DNA from: Beroe forskalii
Lineage: Eukaryota; Ctenophora; Nuda; Beroida; Beroidae
NCBI GenBank assembly: GCA_011033025.1
Contig: WFMF01000051.1
Location: 310,001 to 374,000 of the forward strand
DNA: 64,000 nucleotides
Direction of reading: 5' to 3'
Made by a program: the position numbers and the translations under genes
In this document: positions 33,201 through 45,400 of the stretch, one piece after another
Layout of the letters: the number at the start of each line of letters is the position of its first letter
Position numbering within the stretch: position 1 is the first letter of the stretch
Notes under the pieces: model-generated
Database searches by the model: none
Told to the model about the DNA's origin: nothing
What the model saw: the letters and a program-made list of their open reading frames with translations, nothing else

Positions 33201-35270
33201 TTGCCCCTACCCATTTAATCATACTCATTTGCCCCTACCCATTTAATCGTTACATTTGCGTCGCCCATTAACACCTCCCCTTTTATCAGTACCCTTTCCC
33301 CTATATTCGTGTCAATTTTATCTCAATCTGTAGTTGTTATCAACCTTTCCATTCACCCGTGCCCAGTTTTTCTACCCGTTTTCTCGTGTCTTATCTATGC
33401 CCTTTCGATTATCTTCATAATCCCGTTTATTTACTCTGTATGGCATTTACCTTGTATCTTGATCCCATGTTATCTATCTATGTTATCTATCTAAGTTATC
33501 TATCTATGTAACTATGTTTTCTACAAAGTACCAAGTAAAACGATCGGGTTCCAACTCAAAGTTTCATGTACTTACGTACAATCTTCAGGGATGTTCCTAT
33601 GTTTTCTATCTACGTAACTATCTCCCTTCTCCAGACCAGCGTTTCTACACGTGCGGCTACCACCTGGTAGAGGAAACTGACATATCGGAGCTGGGCCGGG
33701 CGCTGGCCGCCAAGGACTTCTTCTACCCCATGATCTGCAAGTCCCGGATAGCCCAGGGAACTCAGGGCCACGAGATGAGCATCATTTTCAACGAGCAGGG
33801 GCTGAGGGAGGCTAGCCTGAACAGCATCGTGGTGCCGTTCATCGACCACGGGTCAGGTAAAGTACAGTTTCAGTTTGAAATGGTATGTTCTATTCAATAT
33901 AAGCAGGATAAGATGATTCAGGGGTTTGACCGAATTCACAAACTTTTGGACCTTGAACTGATTGAGAATTAAACTGCCATGTGTAGCCTTCTAACCACCC
34001 TCGCACCACCTCAGTTTTGTACAAAGTGTTCGTGTGTGGAGACAAGTTCCACGTGGCTCCACGACCCTCCATCAACCTTGGCAAGTTACTGACTCAAGGC
34101 AACCAGCTGGACGTTTACAACTTCCATAGTGACACGGTGTCCAAAGTAAGCGAGGTGTCAACGTCACAAGTACAAGAGGTTTGCCATAACCTGAAGGTTT
34201 ATTTGGTGATCACTTGACACTTAATTTGGCTGATTATTTATTATTTTTTGTTGTAAAATGTAAGGCAGGTGTCGCCACCTCGAGAAATGAGAATTCTTCT
34301 AAAATTTCCGATCGCGCGGCGCCATGTACGTACGTAAGTGAATATACTGTTAAATCAGTATCACACGCGTACAAATTGTGGTTTTGTGGAAATTTCAGAC
34401 ACCGATCTCAGAGGTGGCGACACCTCAGTAACAAAGTTCAACTTCCCTCTAGCTAACTACTTCTAATCCACAGGACCTGTGTGGACTAAGTGCATCATCT
34501 GATATGCTTCCCTTTTACTAACTAACTACTTCTCTTATCCACAGGACCTGTGTGGACTAAGTGCATCATCTGATATGCTTCCCTTTTACTAACTAACTAC
34601 TTCTCTTATCCACAGGACTTGTGTGGATTGAGTGCATCATGTGACATGGTTCCCTCTAACTAACTACTTCTAATCCACAGGACCTGTGTGGATTGAGTGC
34701 ATCATCTTCCCTCTATCTAACTCCCTCTAATCCACAGGACTTGTGTGGACTAAGTGCGTCAAGTGACATGGTTCCCTCTTACTAACTACTACTTCTAATC
34801 CACAGGACCTGTGTGGATTGAGTGCATCATGTGACATGGTTCCGCTCCCAGAAGAACACAGAGCTCTCATTCCTCAATGGGTCAGGGTCATGAGAGACGT
34901 GCTGGTGAGTTTGTTTAGTAGAGGCAAGAGTAAATTATGATGGATTCAATGCCATAGGTTGCTGGAGGAGGTTCATGCGACGTTTCCTGAAATCAGAAAT
35001 TCTTCTCGAATCCTAGCACCAACCATTTTAAGTTTATCTTGAGGCTGGATCGGGAGGCCCAAAAAGTTTACTCTAATGAAGATATTTTATCTTTAGATAT
35101 ATCTAACCAAACGTTCATTTCAGAATTTGTCTCTCTTCGGTTTTGACGTTCTGTTCGAGAGTAAGACGGAGAAGCCCTTTGTCATTGACATCAACTACTT
35201 CCCCGGGTATGATGGGTTTGACGATTTCCACGAAGTTTTGGCAGATATGCTGTACCAAGCCACGTTGTAA
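27272..35270 (+). CDS. ITPK1: Inositol-tetrakisphosphate 1-kinase, seven exons
   Basis: Predicted exons: 27272-27374, 27566-27699, 33026-33146, 33635-33856, 34015-34145, 34806-34904, 35124-35270. They join in frame to 318 residues, and every junction has GT and AG with matching phase. The enzyme is a cytosolic ATP-grasp kinase that phosphorylates inositol tris/tetrakisphosphates in the route to higher inositol phosphates. Family-like blocks in order are RIGFWMKDGKAKRIN, VDVMFHKMADLI, FDPLPNIKIVLDR, the ATP-binding MICKSRIAQGTQGHEM, VLYKVFVCGDKF and the metal-binding end VIDINYFPGYDGFDDF. The Asp and Asn of DIN and the later His of the GTxxHEM loop are kept. The vertebrate protein has a longer C-terminal tail that is absent here. 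Intron 2 (5.3 kb) contains a whole receptor gene, and the exon 6 acceptor lies in a tandem repeat. A candidate polyadenylation signal AATAAA is at 35718. Confidence 0.92.
27780..28110 (+). repeat. Left copy of a diverged direct repeat flanking the nested receptor
   Basis: Blocks shared with 32480-32720 in the same order include 'ctgccactt', 'tttgaatactt', 'atat-gcagttactat' and 'gaagtttaac/gaagtatgat' and 'ctctaggaatt'-like parts. Identity is moderate and broken by indels. Confidence 0.5.
28546..32177 (+). CDS. Intronless SRCR-LDLa-7TM receptor with one frameshift
   Basis: The N-terminus has a hydrophobic signal-like stretch (about residues 26-43, LGVTTIYMASLIVIG), then a scavenger-receptor cysteine-rich type domain (VRVTTRIGEGLICVSERG, VICKEMGFIGAV). 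The frame is lost near 28890-28905 at 'cattttacaag'. The next frame continues the domain without a stop from 28887 (KLDEINAAIVTDIECPASAT) through to 32177. Then come about six LDLa-type cysteine repeats with CDxxxDCxDxSDE-like calcium motifs (best at 30013-30087, 30778-30864, 30883-30960), and a seven-helix domain from about 30990. TM3 ends in SIFRVTSL and TM7 is INSVANPVIY. The TM7 signature resembles the leucine-rich-repeat receptor group (LGR/GRL101/relaxin receptor types), but no leucine-rich repeats are seen. It sits inside ITPK1 intron 2 on the same strand. The frameshift at a run of Ts could be a sequencing error or a recent inactivation. Confidence 0.82.
32480..32720 (+). repeat. Right copy of the diverged direct repeat flanking the nested receptor
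   Basis: Aligned by eye with 27780-28110. The clearest block is 'ccatattgcagttactata' at 32612 against 'ctatatcgcagttactata' at 27937. Confidence 0.5.
32824..32946. mobile_element. 123-bp MITE with GGGCCATCCAT ends
   Basis: Left end 'aagggccatccatgaaggac' and right end 'gctttatggatggcccctt' are inverted repeats. It lies in ITPK1 intron 2, 79 bp before exon 3. Elements with GGGCCATCCATAAA-type ends recur in many animal genomes; that comparison is from memory. Confidence 0.8.
33181..33250 (+). repeat. Short tandem repeat in ITPK1 intron 3
   Basis: Units of 'catactcatttgcccctacc' plus catttaat repeat about two and a half times. Confidence 0.8.
34267..34426. mobile_element. 160-bp MITE in ITPK1 intron 5
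   Basis: Left end 'aggtgtcgccacctcgaga' and right end 'tctcagaggtggcgacacct' are inverted repeats, and the arms also share 'aaattt'. The end motif AGGTGTCGCCACCT is itself palindromic. Confidence 0.75.
34437..34840 (+). repeat. Six tandem copies of the ITPK1 exon 6 acceptor
   Basis: Each copy has a pyrimidine-rich stretch, a CTAAC branch-site-like motif, 'taatccacag' or 'ttatccacag', and then 'gacctgtgtgga', the first codons of exon 6. Candidate exon starts are 34474, 34545, 34616, 34681, 34738 and 34806; spacings are 71, 71, 65, 57 and 68 bp. Only the last copy runs on into the full exon. In copies 1-4 and 6 the unit differs by a few bases. Confidence 0.9.
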
Positions 35271-35973
35271 ACTCTAGTGAAGCTATAAAAGGCACGACAC
35301 AGCGTTATCCTGTTACCTGTCTCTCTGTCGTAGAAACTTAACTTTTTAATGATTTATGCGAGCCAGTAATTGCATGTGGATACTATATTAACTGAATATC
35401 TGACTTTGTAGTTCATAGTTCAGTACGTTGGAGATCAGGAAATGAGACTAATCGTTGGAGATACATTTATGACTTATGATAAATTTGCATCAGAAGATAA
35501 ATTAACATCAGAGGATGAAGAATAAGAAAATCAGATAATACTTATTTTTTAAATTTTTAAACAAAGGCCGATAGCCGAATGTAGCCCGATGTTGTAAAAT
35601 TTGGACTGCAGAGATACTTTTGCCGAATAAGGCTTCGTAGTTAATGATAATCTCAGTGTATGAATTCAGAATTTCAAATACTTAAGAGCTTAAATACTTT
35701 GTCCTTATTTAATGATGAATAAACGGTTTGTAAAATGATGGGATATATTGAATAACTTATTCATTGTGTTATCTGGCTATAACGAGCAATGAAACTTGCT
35801 ATTTTATCGAATGCGGATACGATATTTACTACATTTAAATTTCAGAGATAACTGCTGACCATCTATAATAGTATAATGTTGATGATTCGTTGCATTATAT
35901 AGAATGTTATGGAGGATACTGATGTTGGTTTTGGCGATAGATTAAATATTTCATTACTCTAAGCAAAGTTTAA

Positions 35974-36280
35974 GGCCTCCTGATAGGCGGTACCCCGTCA
36001 AATCGGTGCGCCGTCAAATCCAGTCCAAAGAGCATAAAAACCTGTCGAGAACGTGTCCACACCTAGTCACAATTGACAACGTCAGTTTAAATTGTGATAA
36101 ACCCGTCCAAAACCCATCACAGAGTTCTTATGATGATAAATCTCGTTCAAAATCTACTGAAAGTTTGTTAACCGTCCAAAACTGAAAACCTTCCTGTGAA
36201 TTGTCAAAAAACGCCACAGCCTGTTCACTGTTCAGAGCCTTTAAACAAAAAGTGGACGGGGTACCGCCTTTCAGGAGGCC
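35974..36280. mobile_element. About 307-bp MITE with GGCCTCCTGA ends
   Basis: Left end 'ggcctcctgataggcggtac' plus cccgtc and the right end are inverted repeats over 26 bp with one or two mismatches. The interior has repeated 'ccgtcaaa' and 'ccgtccaaa' blocks. Confidence 0.85.
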
Positions 36281-36422
36281 CAAAAAAGTTAGTCTATATC
36301 TCAAAATCTGACTGGGTGATCGTTGGTAATAGGATTTTCAATATCGTGTAAATTCTTAAATTGACATTGAGAGATTGATACTTGTTGGTATTCATATTGT
36401 GAGATAAGAATATTGGATGGTA

Positions 36423-36618
36423 GGACAAAACCCCACCCGGACAAAACCCCACCCGGACATAACCCCACCTTAGAGCACAAATTGCGCGATGGGAACGTTC
36501 GTGCGAACCGTACGTCCTAACCCTAACCGTAACCATTGCGTCACAGGATTACGCACGAGCGTCCCTTTCGCGCAATTTGTGCTCTAAGGTGGGGTTATGT
36601 CCGGGTGGTGTTTTGTCC
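36423..36618. mobile_element. 196-bp MITE with GGACAAAACC ends
   Basis: The arms of about 70 bp are inverted repeats: 'cacaaattgcgcga' and 'taaccccaccttagagc' pair with the right side. The outer part is a duplicated 'ggacaaaaccccaccc'. The central 'cctaaccctaaccgtaacc' resembles telomeric repeat only by chance. Confidence 0.88.
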
Positions 36619-37184
36619 GCGCACCGAATATTGATGCACAGAAAACCAGGCAATATCATTGTATTGCATTTGTGTACTACTATTAATAAACTGTCTTTAG
36701 ATAAAGAAATTAAAATGGTATGATTTGTCTTTCATCCGTATCAACTTCATGATCATTTTCATGATCATTGTCGTAGATCATTCTTTCAAAAGTTCAAATC
36801 TTCAATATTGCTGCCCCCTGACCTCAAGGGTCCCGAAATTTTAAAACCTCATCGCAAAAGTATGCGCGGCGCGCGCGTCGAACAATTAAACCTAGCGCGC
36901 GCACTAATTAATTGCCATACACAACACTCACAATGGAAAATATACACTTTGATCACACAAAACTGAATCGGTGTCGCGTCCGACGTTCAATTCTACCGAA
37001 GAATGTTATTTTAAACCACGCAACATGCGAGTGAATGTTAATGACCTGGTTCTTAAAACATTTTTGTGACATAAACATATTCGGCAATAATTGTACGTTC
37101 TATTCATAATATGTTTTATGTAAAACTCGTCTCTAAAAACCTTAGAATACATGGAATCCTCCAGGGAAGTGGGCACCACTCATT

Positions 37185-38075
37185 CACTCTGACGACAGTT
37201 CAATCTGACACCCATTCACTTCGACTGCAGTTCACTGTTCACTCTGACGACAGTTCAATCTGACACCTATTCACTTAACTACAGTTCACTTTTCACTCTG
37301 GCACCAGTTCAATCTGACACCCATTCACTCTGACTACAGTTCACTGTTCAATCTGACACCAGTTCAATCTGACACCCATTCACTTCGACTACAGTTCACA
37401 GTTCACTCTGGTACCAGTTCAATCTGACACCCATTTACTTCGACTACAGTTCACTGTTCACTCTGGCACCAGTTCAATCTGACACCCATTTACTTGGACT
37501 ACAGTTCACTGTTCACTCTGGCACCACTTCAATCTGACACCCATTCACTTCGACTACAGTTCACTGTTCACTCTGGCACCACTTCAATCTGACTACAATT
37601 CACTGTTCACTCTGGCACCAGTTCAATCTGACACCCATTCACTTTGACAACAGTTCACTGTTCACTCTGGCACCAGTTCAATCTGACACCCATTCACTTT
37701 GACAACAGTTCACTATTCACTCTGGCACCAGTTCAATCTGACACCCAATCACTCCGACTACAGCTCACTATTCACTCTGACACCAGTTCAATCTGACACC
37801 CATTCACTTTGACTACAGTTCACTATTCACTCTGACACCAGTTCAATCTGACGACCATTCACTTGGACTACAGTTCAATGTTTACTCTGACACCCATTCA
37901 CTTCGACTACAGTTCAATGTTCACTCTGACACCCATTCACTTCGACTACAGTCCACTGTTCACTCTGACACCCATTTACTCTGACAACAGTAAACTGTTT
38001 ACTCTGGTACCAGTTCAATCTGACACCCATTCACTTTGACTACAGTTCACTGTTCACTCTGGCACCAGTTCAATC
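37185..38075 (+). repeat. 55-bp minisatellite, about 16 copies
   Basis: The unit contains 'cagttcactgttcactctgg', 'caccagttcaatctgacacc' and 'cattcactttgacta'. Period 55 is clear at 37646 to 37701. Within the unit, 'gttca-tctga-acc' is itself repeated, so the unit grew from a shorter repeat. Confidence 0.92.
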
Positions 38076-41000
38076 TGTGGCAGTCACACGTGTCCGAGCA
38101 CTGGTAGATAAGTAACTTAATGGATTATCCTGATAAAGGCGCCCTTGAAAGAGTGGAACTCAATTCAGTGAACAACTATTTATATAAAGTCTGGGATCTC
38201 CTACAACATTGGAGTTTTTCAGATAATTAATTTAATTAATTAAACGCTTAAATATTTGATAATAAGATTTCAATTCAACCCTTAAAATTCTCGCCGTTTA
38301 ATGAGAAGAAGGGCCGAGAAATGAGAATTTGTAATTATATGTACTTCCAAATTTTAAATCAATTATCGTTCGGGTGTCGGTTCCCATGGTTACACCTGCG
38401 ATAAAAAAATAAGTGATATATTTACTAGCATCGAATGGTACCTGCATCACAGACTGTTATAAGATGGACTTTAGATGCTTCAAATAAAACCCTATTTATA
38501 TAAGATGAAGATCATAATATTTGCCGATATGTGAATATTATCATTTGATACAATATGTTTCTTTGCCTTGATTTATCACACCAGTGTTATCATGGATGAA
38601 CCGAAGTTGAAGTGCACATAATTAAGGGGGTGAAATAACCGGGGAATATGTGAAGCACTTCGGTATTGTACGTCACAGTTTCCAAGTTTCACGTTATAAT
38701 CCAGGGAGAGGGAAGGAAAGGAATGAACATTGTTACATTGTGCAATGTGAAAGTTTAACCCCAACATGGTTACATATTATTATATGCTTATATGTTATAA
38801 TTATTGAAGTATTACCATTTACCATGACAATATCTTAGTTGGTAACAGGGGGATGCTCGTTGTCAATGAACGGGGCGAAGTTGCCGCATATTATCTTGAA
38901 ATAATAATCAAACTTTGGTAGTGGAGATTCCATGCTCACAAAAGCAGTTTGAAGAAGTTACTCATAAGAATTGATCATCAGCTAATTGATCATCTACAAT
39001 AGCTTAATGATGTATAATGGTTCACATACTTATAAGCAATCATCAAAAGGGGTGGTGGGGATTACGCTACAAGTTATTGTAAGAAATTCAGCTGCTTTTA
39101 ATATGATTACGGAAGGGAGAGGGCTTATAATCGGCCAGAAATCGATAGCGTGATATGTGAATGATCGCGTATTCCTATGTGCCATTTGCTCATTTGGACA
39201 TAATGTTGGAAGGGGGTGCTGGAATTTAAACACGATAACGGAACTCATGTTATTCATATTACTACTTAACTTGACCGATTATTCTGCATAATCATTATTG
39301 ATCACGGATTCGTTTATTAACTTATTATTTTATTGACTCAATCGTGGCAAAAAACGTTTACCATCTTTGATCCACATAACAGCTCCGGGTTAAAAACCAC
39401 TTAAACGTTTTAAGTTTATGCGCTCTGCTGAATAGTGAATCCATGGGGTATACCATGAGTTCTGAGACATTACCATGCTCCCCTCTATTGTATACAAGCA
39501 TTCTCTGGCAGCCTTCCTACAACTTACTGCACATTCTTAGGTCCTATTCTTGTAGCCCACTCTGACAATTATATCTCCATTCCAACATGTAATAAGTCAA
39601 AGGGGGACTAATTAAACCTCTCTCGGAAAACGAGAGTTAGTCATTATTGGCCCACAGGCTGAGCTGCTCACATCAGATCTACCTTTTCGTGGAAAACGGA
39701 CCAATCACAGCCCCGTGTTTGCGTCACGTGACACGTCTTAACCAATGAGATGTTAGGAAGCTGTGTTTCCGGGCTGTCCGGTTGCCATGGTAATGAGTGT
39801 GGTCGCCATGGCAGCGGGTGGCGTTTCCGGCAATTACGGGACGTAGTTATTAGACCTCGGTCACGGATAGGGGTTCAGTGAGTGTTTGGCTACAGATATG
39901 TTATAGTAGAAGGGCGGTAGTGGGAAAGTTTAGGAGTTTGTTTTGGGAATTTGATAACGTTCGTGATCATGAAATACTAGATGTGTGTTACGGTCAAATA
40001 GAGGAATATTATGTGTCTTAATCTGTTCTAATGATAGATTAATGGGCTCATTAGGTTACAATTAGGTTAATGACAGATTAATTCTTTAATTTCAATGTAT
40101 GCGTGTAACTGTGTAGCAGTCTACATACCATGAGTGCATAGAATTAAATAAATATCAAATTTTAAACTTTGATAATTTGATATTTTGAATAATGCAGTGC
40201 ACTGAAATTCATGTAAATTTGAGATGAATTACAACCCTGTACAAAAACAAGTCCTCTTTTCTCAGACCAGTGTGTGGCATAGAGCGGGAATTACAGCACG
40301 ATGAATTCAAATTAATTGGCAAAACGCCATGGCTGATAAGAGCTGAAATTCTACAGTCCTAGACTGTAGAAAGAATGATATAATAGAGTCCTAAATTGTG
40401 ACGACCGAGAATACCCTAAATTTGTGGCGATTTTCTCATTTATTAAAGGCATAACAAACGCCAATCCAGGAGCCCATGATGACTCAACAGCACAGCGTCA
40501 CGGCAAATTTGTTGGAAATAGACAAGAAATGATCCGAATAAACCTGGAAACCATGATTCTGAATGGTTGATATTTGAGACTGATCGCCTTAGTCTCGCGA
40601 CATTGCCCCATGGCAGAGTCGGTACTTGTATTCTAGCATTCATTAGGTAAGACAGTTTTAGGTGGTGAACCCTTGCACCTGACTCGTGGTTCACAAAACC
40701 GAGTAAATTTCTATATTTAAGGAGCCTACTAACCCAACATAATCCACAACTCTAATATAACCACATCCCATAAACCTTACATAACATAATTTTAATATCC
40801 TCATATATTTTAAATTTATTAATTAAAATCTTCCAGAGGGATTTAAGTCTGAATCAAACACGGGAATTGAGTTAAAAATCTCGCAGAATATATCATAGAA
40901 AATAAAGCTGTACAACAAAATTATCAACAAAAGTATATTTCACTTGCAATAAAAATACTGAACTTGATGGGTATAATTGCTATCATCTGTCAAAAGCAAA

Positions 41001-42465
41001 CTTTCGAAATGTTAGTAAAACAGAGTGTTAGAAAGAGCCAAAATAAGAATATGTGGCTCTCATAACTTGAGATAGCCGGGCAAACACTTGGCTATTATTA
41101 CTGACGTCTTTTACTTCCATTTGAGGAGTTGCTTTTGACTGACGAGCACACATATGGGCATAAAAGCACACATACGCGTAATAGTGAATAATATTATGGG
41201 ATTAATATTATTGACCATCATTTCATCGGTAATAATGAATATTATTATTCAATGGTACATTTTGTCAAATTAATTATGTTTACCTTGCTTATCTTTATTG
41301 CTAATCTTAAATTCAAATTCTTATTGATCATCAAAACTAACTGATTAATCTACTAATACACAACATATCTATGCTTCTAAACTACGATGTATATGATTTA
41401 GGTAACCAATTACTGAAATACTTATTAAATCAACGTTTCTTTAACTGACTAAATGAATCACCGGATGATTCGGTATACTAAATTAAATTATTAATTTGAG
41501 AAGAAATTAGCAGATCATCATCTATCAAATTAACTTATCAAAGCCTGATAGCCTTACCTTCTTACTTTATCAGCAATTTTCTACGATCTATTTTAGTCGA
41601 ATACAGCAACAAATTAAGTTAAAAAGTGTAACATAGTTGCTATCAAATTACCATGAAAATCAATAACCACACATGCACAGAAGAATTGTGCTCCTTTATC
41701 AAAAACCATTTCTCCTTATACAAAACCGTTGGTTGTTTGCTTGGGAACCATTTCCCAATTGACACTAGCTTACCCAGCAAAACTAAAATAGCAGTTGTTA
41801 TAGAGTTATCTGGATGCGAGCGAAAATAGGCAATGAGAGGTGATTTCACTATCATATTTTAAAGTAATTCAATTGGTGACACCGAAACACTTGCCTACCT
41901 ATCATTCGCGCACATCAAATGCATTTTTAGCATCTAGCAAGCAGCCCGAGACTTTTAAAATTCAACCAGCGCATCCAACTGACAAAAAACTAGCAAGCAT
42001 TTAAACACAACAGGCAAATTTATCTTGCTTCTGATATTTTACTCGACACGTTATTATGAATTGTGGAATCCGATGCGAATAATAATTGATAATCAACTTA
42101 AAAATGTCCACAGAATAATGTTTACTTTAAATATAAAGGTGAAAATGTCAATTTTACCCTTGCATACACTTCAACTCTTCAAGTGCGTATTCCAATGTTA
42201 CTGTTTAACTCAGCGTCAATTATTACATGGAATTGTTACAAAATTACAAAAGTCTGAGATGACATGAGAACTGAGGACTGGTGCAATGCCTTCTCTAAGA
42301 GAAGTTTCTTCAAACCCGGCCAAATACACCCTCACTTCCAGGTCAAATGATAACAACACGCATGTTCAGGTAATGGCCAACTGATAGCAAAGCCTTGGAG
42401 TTTACCATTTTACTTAAGGGGAAGGCCATAGGCTATTACACTGGTACCCCTCAACCATCCCATGA
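38076..42465. other. Intergenic region with one promoter-like patch
   Basis: No coding exon was recognised on either strand. Open frames are under 85 codons without motifs. It contains the binding-site cluster at 39640-39870. The 3' end of the ANKRD26-like transcript must lie just left of 42466. Confidence 0.5.
39640..39870. promoter_or_regulatory. Promoter-like cluster of CCAAT, E-box, ETS and X-box motifs
   Basis: The stretch is GC-richer than its surroundings. It has two CCAAT boxes (ccaatcac at about 39711, ccaatgag at about 39742), a gcgtCACGTGac box (about 39722), two tttccgg ETS-type sites (about 39767 and 39824), and two near-palindromic X-box-like sites, gttgccatggtaat (about 39781) and gtcgccatggcagc (about 39804). 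X-boxes bind RFX factors of ciliary genes. No gene start could be tied to it. Confidence 0.5.
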
Positions 42466-45400
42466 TCACAGGTAGTAGTTACTCTTCATGATGCTGGTGT
42501 ACCTTGGCGAGGGGGACTGTCGGCCCACCTCTCCTCCCCTCGCTGACAGATTAGCATCCCCTCCCACTCCCCCCACTCCCCCTACTCCCCCTCCAGGGGG
42601 AGTGCTATTCCCACTACTCGACCACACCTCCTTACTCCCGTCATTGTTTATCTTCTCGTCCAAATACTTGTTAATGCTCTGATTTAACCGGGCCTTCATC
42701 CGAGCTAGTGTCTCGCTGGGGTCGGAGTAGTGTTTGCGGGGGGTGTGAGTGTTCATGTTCTTGTTGTCAGGTTGACAACAGGTGTTGTCAGGTGCAGCCG
42801 GGGGCTTGTAGTCAGTGTAGTCACGGGCTCTGTTGTAGAACTCACGCTGTGACTCCTCCAGAGAGGTTTCCAACTGCGGAGAGAGAAATGTACCGGTTTG
42901 ATACGGAATAAACAGCATTGATTGACTCTAGTTTAGAATGAATCCATGGCGAGTACGAGCCGTATAACGACGCAGAAAACTGTCCAAAAGCCAGTTCAAT
43001 GAATCGTAAACTATGACCCACTGCTTATGAAGTATAAAATGGTCACAAAATCCAACCTATGATCCTCTCAATTCCTCACCTGTTTCCGTCTCTCCTGCTC
43101 CCTCTCCAGCAGTGATTTGATCATCCTGTTCTCTGATATGAGGGTGCTCGCGTTAACTTGATCCTTCGTCAGGGCTGACTTTGCCTCCGCCAGCTCCTTC
43201 TTCAACTCCTCCGCGGTCTTTTCGAAGCCTCGTCGCATTTTCTCCTCGTTCTCTGCCCTCATCTGTTCTATCACACTACGAGCGTTGCTCTGTTCTTCCA
43301 ACTGCCTGTGGGTAGGTGGGAGGAAAGGTTATACTTGAAAGTGGACACGGGGTGTTTTTGACATCAAATGACAGATAGATAACTTCGATATGATATAAAA
43401 TGAAAAGGGCGTTTTTTAAATTTTCTAGTATGATTTGACGTAGTACAATCTTTCAATGCGATGATTCGAGGGCATCATTTTGTGACAGGATATGTGAATA
43501 TGTGACAGATTAAGAAGTTACTCCATTTGTGATGTCAAGTGTTTAGTCGCAATAACATGGCATCTAGAACGTCACAACTGTTATGCATAAAGTCACTGCG
43601 CATAATGAGACATTTAGAAATCAATACATTCCGCTCTATGATATGTCATTGAGCATGTGGTAGCGAATAAGAATGATGTACAGATAAAGGAGGTGTAGGC
43701 ATAGTGACTCAAAACTACCAGCGCCACTACTATCTTATTATCAGAGTAGGAGGTGGTAGGTATTGAACAAAAACTTGTAGCTTCCCGACCATTGGTTTGA
43801 ATTTTGAAAACATCAGATATTATAAAAGCTCGGATATTTTTCAGCGATAATTTTATCAGTTGAACAGTTGCTATTGGAGCAATGTACGCCATTCAGCTTT
43901 TATGAATGGAGGATTTAGAATATTCAGATTTACGTAATGTCTGGCAACTTACGCATTGATTTCCTCCAGTTTTCTGTTCAGTTCTATCCTTGCTTTTCCT
44001 TCTGCTTGCTTCCGTGCACTCTCTAACTCATCCCTGAGAAATAACGGAATGTTAAACATACCCTGGAATCTGTGAAAGTGTCAAATAACCATATATGGAT
44101 CTTGAAATTGTTGTTGAAGTGAGGGTACTACTGTACAGTGTACTAAAATTGATTCGAATCTTGAAATTTAGAATAAATGTCCATATAATTTTATGATGGA
44201 ATGCATAGATGAATTTCCTTTGCGTCGTTTCCAAAGTTACAACTTTCTTTGCTGTATGTTAAGCTAGTAACTCTTAAGTAGCTTAATGACCAGTAAGTCT
44301 GTACAATAAATACGGAATTTAGCAGACAGAAAAGTTTGCCCGATATATTGGCTCATGAAAACAAATGAGCTACGCATGGAGCGAGTGTGGCATTGGAAGT
44401 AATCAACACACCACTGCACCAGTGTCCAGTATAACTCATGGGGATGAATTCACCCAGTAACCAGTTCTATCTACTGTAACTGGTACCACAAAGCATACCC
44501 ATTACCCATGTGATGTGCCAGACTGTCAGCCCGGTCAGGATATACTGTACATAATAATGCAGGTAGATTTCACCTTTTTAGGTACCGCAGGTCAAAAAGA
44601 GTACCCATACTTTCATATTTAAGACACTTGAAAACATGATTTGAATACTCTGCATGAATACTCAGCTTCAGTCAATGTATGAAGTTCATATCAAAGTTAA
44701 AGTAGCATTTACCAACTCGTTTATCGCTTATCAGACCCGGACAACCCTTCAACAGAGAGGAACGGTCAATACCTCCAGTTAGGCTTGATCTGACGATACA
44801 TCGTAAATCTCTGAATAATGAAAGTTGGGCACCATCTGGCACCACCAGCATGCCTTGGCGCATTGTATTTGTATAATTCAGAACTACAAGATGCCTCCAT
44901 TACTTCATTATTTTAAGTAGTACAACTTTACAAGCAACCATTACATATAACTACTCCGAGATGTTATATCAAAAGTAAACATCTCCTAAATACACAGTAG
45001 CTGTGTAATACAGGTCAAACAAGACTGAAAAGCGAATTTTAGGTGACGTCAATATCCTATTTTAGAACTTTAGAACGCAACATTAAGAAATTTCTTAAAT
45101 TTATTGTTTTGACTCAGTGATACAGGACACAGACACAACATAGAAACAAATTGGTTTTTAAATGACAATCAATTTCATCGTTCAACAGTTCAGGTCCAGA
45201 ATTGGGTCTCATAGATAAAGTCAAATAAATAAGATAGTGTTGCGCAGTTACGAAATGGTCTCCAGAGATTGAAGTTTACAGAAAATGGCGTGTTGGTGAT
45301 ATCACGGCACCTGCAGTATGTGTGTGACCTGTGGGTGAGATGTGAGAAAAAGTCAGATATTTTGTAACAAAAAGTTGCCCTATGTGACGCAGACTTCCAA

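Larger units (their letters stand above)
35271..37180. other. Intergenic region after ITPK1
   Basis: It should include the ITPK1 3' end (candidate AATAAA at 35718). It holds two MITEs and a CG-rich patch near 36866-36900 ('gcgcggcgcgcgcg'). No exon was recognised. Confidence 0.5.

Noticed and set aside
33514..33634. Upstream part of the open frame that contains ITPK1 exon 4, starting MFSTKYQ
   Set aside because: It is intron sequence read in frame; the acceptor at 33634 and the phase of exon 3 place the exon start at 33635.
36500..36535. Telomere-like 'cctaaccctaaccgtaacc'
   Set aside because: Only three imperfect units in the middle of a MITE; no tandem extension.
42488..42911. Plus-strand frames over the last exon of the ANKRD26-like gene
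   Set aside because: Antisense of a Gly/Pro-rich coding end; no independent support.
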